DNA from: Mesorhizobium sp.
Lineage (GTDB): Bacteria > Pseudomonadota > Alphaproteobacteria > Rhizobiales > Rhizobiaceae
Assembly (NCBI RefSeq): GCF_004962245.1
Contig: NZ_SUHQ01000016.1
Location: forward strand, 62,001-126,000
Length of the DNA stretch: 64,000 nt
Reading direction: 5' to 3'
The position numbers were made by a program, and so were the translations under genes. This document shows, piece by piece, positions 62,099-64,000 of the stretch (positions are counted from its first letter, which is position 1; every line of letters begins with the position of its first letter). The notes beneath the pieces were generated by a model, which saw only the letters and a list, made by a program, of their open reading frames with translations, searched no databases and was not told where the DNA came from.

Positions 62099-63013
62099 AT
62101 GGACATCCATCACATCCGCTATTTTCTCGCAGTCTGCGAGACACGAAATTTCACGCGCGCTGGCGAAAAATGCAATGTCACTCAACCGGCGCTGTCGCGC
62201 GCCATCCAGCAGCTTGAGGAAGAGGTCGGCGGCCTGCTGTTTCGCCGCGAGCGAAACCTCACCCATCTCACGGACCTGGGTGCTCTGCTGCGACCCCGTT
62301 TCCAGCAGATCCTCGACGAACTAACCGGCGTTCGGCAAGAGGCATCAAGGTTTCTCTGTCTGGAAAATGCGAACCTCAAGGTTGGTGTCATGTGCACCAT
62401 CGGTCCGCGCCGGTTCACCGGGCTGCTGGCCGACTTCAACAGACGTCAGCAGGGGATCCAGCTCCAACTGGTAGAGGGCGTGCCGGCATCGCTTTCCCAA
62501 CTGCTCGAATCAGGCGAGATCGACGTCGCCATCATGGCATCGTGCGACAGTTTTCCGGAGCGCTTCGACGTGACGCCGCTTTATCGCGAGCGCTTCGTCC
62601 TGGCATTTCCCAACGGCCATAGATTGGCCCGCAACGACAATGTTTCCATTTCCGAACTCGACGGTGAAAACTATCTCAGGCGTCTCAACTGCGAGTATCG
62701 CGATCACCTTGCCGGCCTGTGCAACGATCGGGGGGTGAAGCTTAGGATCTCCTACGCCAGCGAGCGCGAGGACTGGATCCAGAATATGGTTTCCGGAGGG
62801 CTTGGAATCTGCTTCATCCCTGAGTTCAGCGCGGTGATCCCGGGCTTGCAGGTCCGGCCCGTCATCGACCCCGAAGTCTGGCGGGAGGTATCCCTCGTCG
62901 TTGTGGCGGGACGTCGGTTCTCGCCCGCGGCATTGGCCTTCGTAAACAGCGTCAAGGCGCATGGTTGGCCGGAAAGTGCCATACCTTTGGCGCCCCGCAA
63001 GACAGCGGCCTAA
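62099..63013 (+). CDS. LysR-family regulator (CbbR/CynR-like shape)
   Basis: 304 residues from ATG 62099; GGGGA lies eight nt upstream and the protein begins with the usual MDIHHIRYFLAVCETRNF. HTH: TRAGEKCNVTQPALSRAIQQ. The effector domain begins at NLKVGVMCTIGP. Its targets may be the secreted cupin and MFS genes that follow on the same strand. Confidence 0.92.
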   Translation: MDIHHIRYFLAVCETRNFTRAGEKCNVTQPALSRAIQQLEEEVGGLLFRRERNLTHLTDLGALLRPRFQQILDELTGVRQEASRFLCLENANLKVGVMCTIGPRRFTGLLADFNRRQQGIQLQLVEGVPASLSQLLESGEIDVAIMASCDSFPERFDVTPLYRERFVLAFPNGHRLARNDNVSISELDGENYLRRLNCEYRDHLAGLCNDRGVKLRISYASEREDWIQNMVSGGLGICFIPEFSAVIPGLQVRPVIDPEVWREVSLVVVAGRRFSPAALAFVNSVKAHGWPESAIPLAPRKTAA

Positions 63014-63205
63014 AGCATAGTCGAAGAGTTCCATTCTCGCGGCATGCTTTCCCGCGCCTCCTATGTGTCGGCACGAGTGGATTGCTATAGTTTTCAGGTA
63101 TCGAATTGAGAGCCAGGCAGCATTTCTCTTTCTTTGCGGATCTCGTCACTCTCCTCCTCATGCCCCGCCTCCCGCGTTTGGGCACCGACAAAGGAGAAAC
63201 AAGAT

Positions 63206-63706
63206 ATGGCTTCCAAAGCAATCGCATTCAGCGCGCCACTCAACGTGGCGCTAGCGCTCGGCCTTCTTTCCGCAACCGCGGCGTTTTCCGTCGCACCGGC
63301 TTTTGCAGGAGACTGCCCAGCCGGCCAGGCCGCGACCGTTGACATCCAGGAGCATCCCAGCAAGCCGGTTGACGTTACCGACGATGTCCTTTCGGCCATC
63401 GATCTGAGCCCGAAGGGCGAGGCCTGGAAAGGTAACATGCTGCGCCTGCGCAAGCTCGTCGTGCAGCCAGGGGGTGTCGTGCCCTGGCATGAGCACACCG
63501 TTCGTCCGGCCAACATCCTCGTCGTCGAAGGTTCGATCACCGAATATAGCAGCACCTGCAAGGTGGGGATCGAGCATTCGGCTGGCGACGTGAGCGTCGA
63601 ATTCGGCCAGCTCGCTCATTGGTGGAAGAACAACGGCAAGGTCCCGGCGGTGCTCTATTCGGCCGACATCCTGCCGCCGGAAATGCGTGAAGATCACACG
63701 ATGTGA
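63206..63706 (+). CDS. Secreted cupin-domain protein
   Basis: 166 residues from ATG 63206 with AAGGAGAAAC. A signal peptide of about 34 residues (LSATAAFSVAPAFA-GD) precedes a cupin core: VVQPGGVVPWHEHTVRPANI (H-x-H metal pair) and LVVEGSITEYSS, with the second His in QLAHWWKN. A metal-binding periplasmic protein. Followed by an MFS gene 92 nt later, probably one transcript. Confidence 0.87.
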   Translation: MASKAIAFSAPLNVALALGLLSATAAFSVAPAFAGDCPAGQAATVDIQEHPSKPVDVTDDVLSAIDLSPKGEAWKGNMLRLRKLVVQPGGVVPWHEHTVRPANILVVEGSITEYSSTCKVGIEHSAGDVSVEFGQLAHWWKNNGKVPAVLYSADILPPEMREDHTM

Positions 63707-63798
63707 GCCACGCGTTGCGGGGACCGTTTCCCAGCATCAGCAACTGAAAGCGCGTCCTCAGGCAGTCACCTGGGGACGTGTCGCCAAGGAGCCTCGTT

Positions 63799-64000
63799 AT
63801 GGTGACAACGACGGAACAGACTTCCTCGACGCGGCTCCGCATGGTTGCCGCGGACAGCTGGCGCTTCGGCATGATTGCTGTGATCGCCTTCCTGACACTT
63901 GTCGATCTCTTCGCCACCCAGGCAATCCTGCCTTCGCTGGTGGTAAAGTTCGGTGTCAGCCGCGCCACGATGGGCTTTGCTGTGAATGCCAGCACTTTCG
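63799..64000 (+). CDS. MFS transporter (partial, runs off the window)
   Basis: The first 67 codons are visible from ATG 63799, preceded by AAGGAG. A hydrophilic start is followed by FGMIAVIAFLTLVDLFATQA then ILPSLVVKFGVSRATMGFAV, the first membrane segment and the loop of MFS exporters. Too little is present to name a subfamily. Confidence 0.75.
   Translation, partial: MVTTTEQTSSTRLRMVAADSWRFGMIAVIAFLTLVDLFATQAILPSLVVKFGVSRATMGFAVNASTF

Overview
The window is high-GC chromosomal DNA of a rhizobial alphaproteobacterium, most likely Mesorhizobium or a close relative in the Hyphomicrobiales. Four things point there: the order yacG-maf-infA-phosphatase-UPF0262-hisD-DUF2948-murA, carA and carB kept apart by other genes, EcfG-type stress promoters, and dispersed palindromic intergenic elements typical of this group. 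All assignments come from reading protein motifs and DNA; no database was searched.

Layout. 1-5.1 kb: carB (cut by the window edge), a secreted SH3 protein, a phosphoesterase and two repeat elements. 5.1-13.8 kb: regulator/effector pairs facing each other (ArsR/MFS, MarR/SDR, LysR/LysE), a reductase, a PCMT-like methyltransferase, and the manganese module mntH/mntR. 13.9-23 kb: a stress-promoter small gene, a zinc peptidase, three transporters, carA and yqeY. 23-28 kb: an RcnB-like protein, then dnaG and rpoD. 28-39 kb: small conserved genes and more regulator pairs (PadR, LysR/azoR, TetR/glyoxalase), then a DegP-like protease facing a gene pair that encodes a catalytically dead copy of it and a LuxR regulator. 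39.2-44.1 kb: YqhA, a strongly structured intergenic stretch, a large OmpA protein with a 33-residue tandem repeat, YcgN and a SIMPL protein.

44.2-51.1 kb is an accessory segment between tRNA-Ile(CAT) and tRNA-Phe(GAA). A tyrosine integrase sits next to each tRNA and the two belong to different families. Inside are two small DNA-binding proteins, a decayed AbiE type IV toxin-antitoxin pair, and an intact divergent pair: an E2 (ubiquitin-conjugating-like) protein with a C-terminal SEC-C zinc motif, facing an XRE-ImmA/IrrE regulator whose HExxH motif is altered. No E1, JAB or ubiquitin-like gene accompanies the E2. This pair is the best candidate for an undescribed system in the window.

51.3-57.1 kb is the housekeeping murA-to-yacG cluster. 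57.2-60 kb holds tRNA-Thr and a four-gene bufferin-type operon: a DUF2282 precursor, an MNIO enzyme, its partner and DoxX. 60-64 kb holds a patatin-like pseudoenzyme, a small secreted protein, a LysR regulator, a secreted cupin and the start of an MFS transporter.
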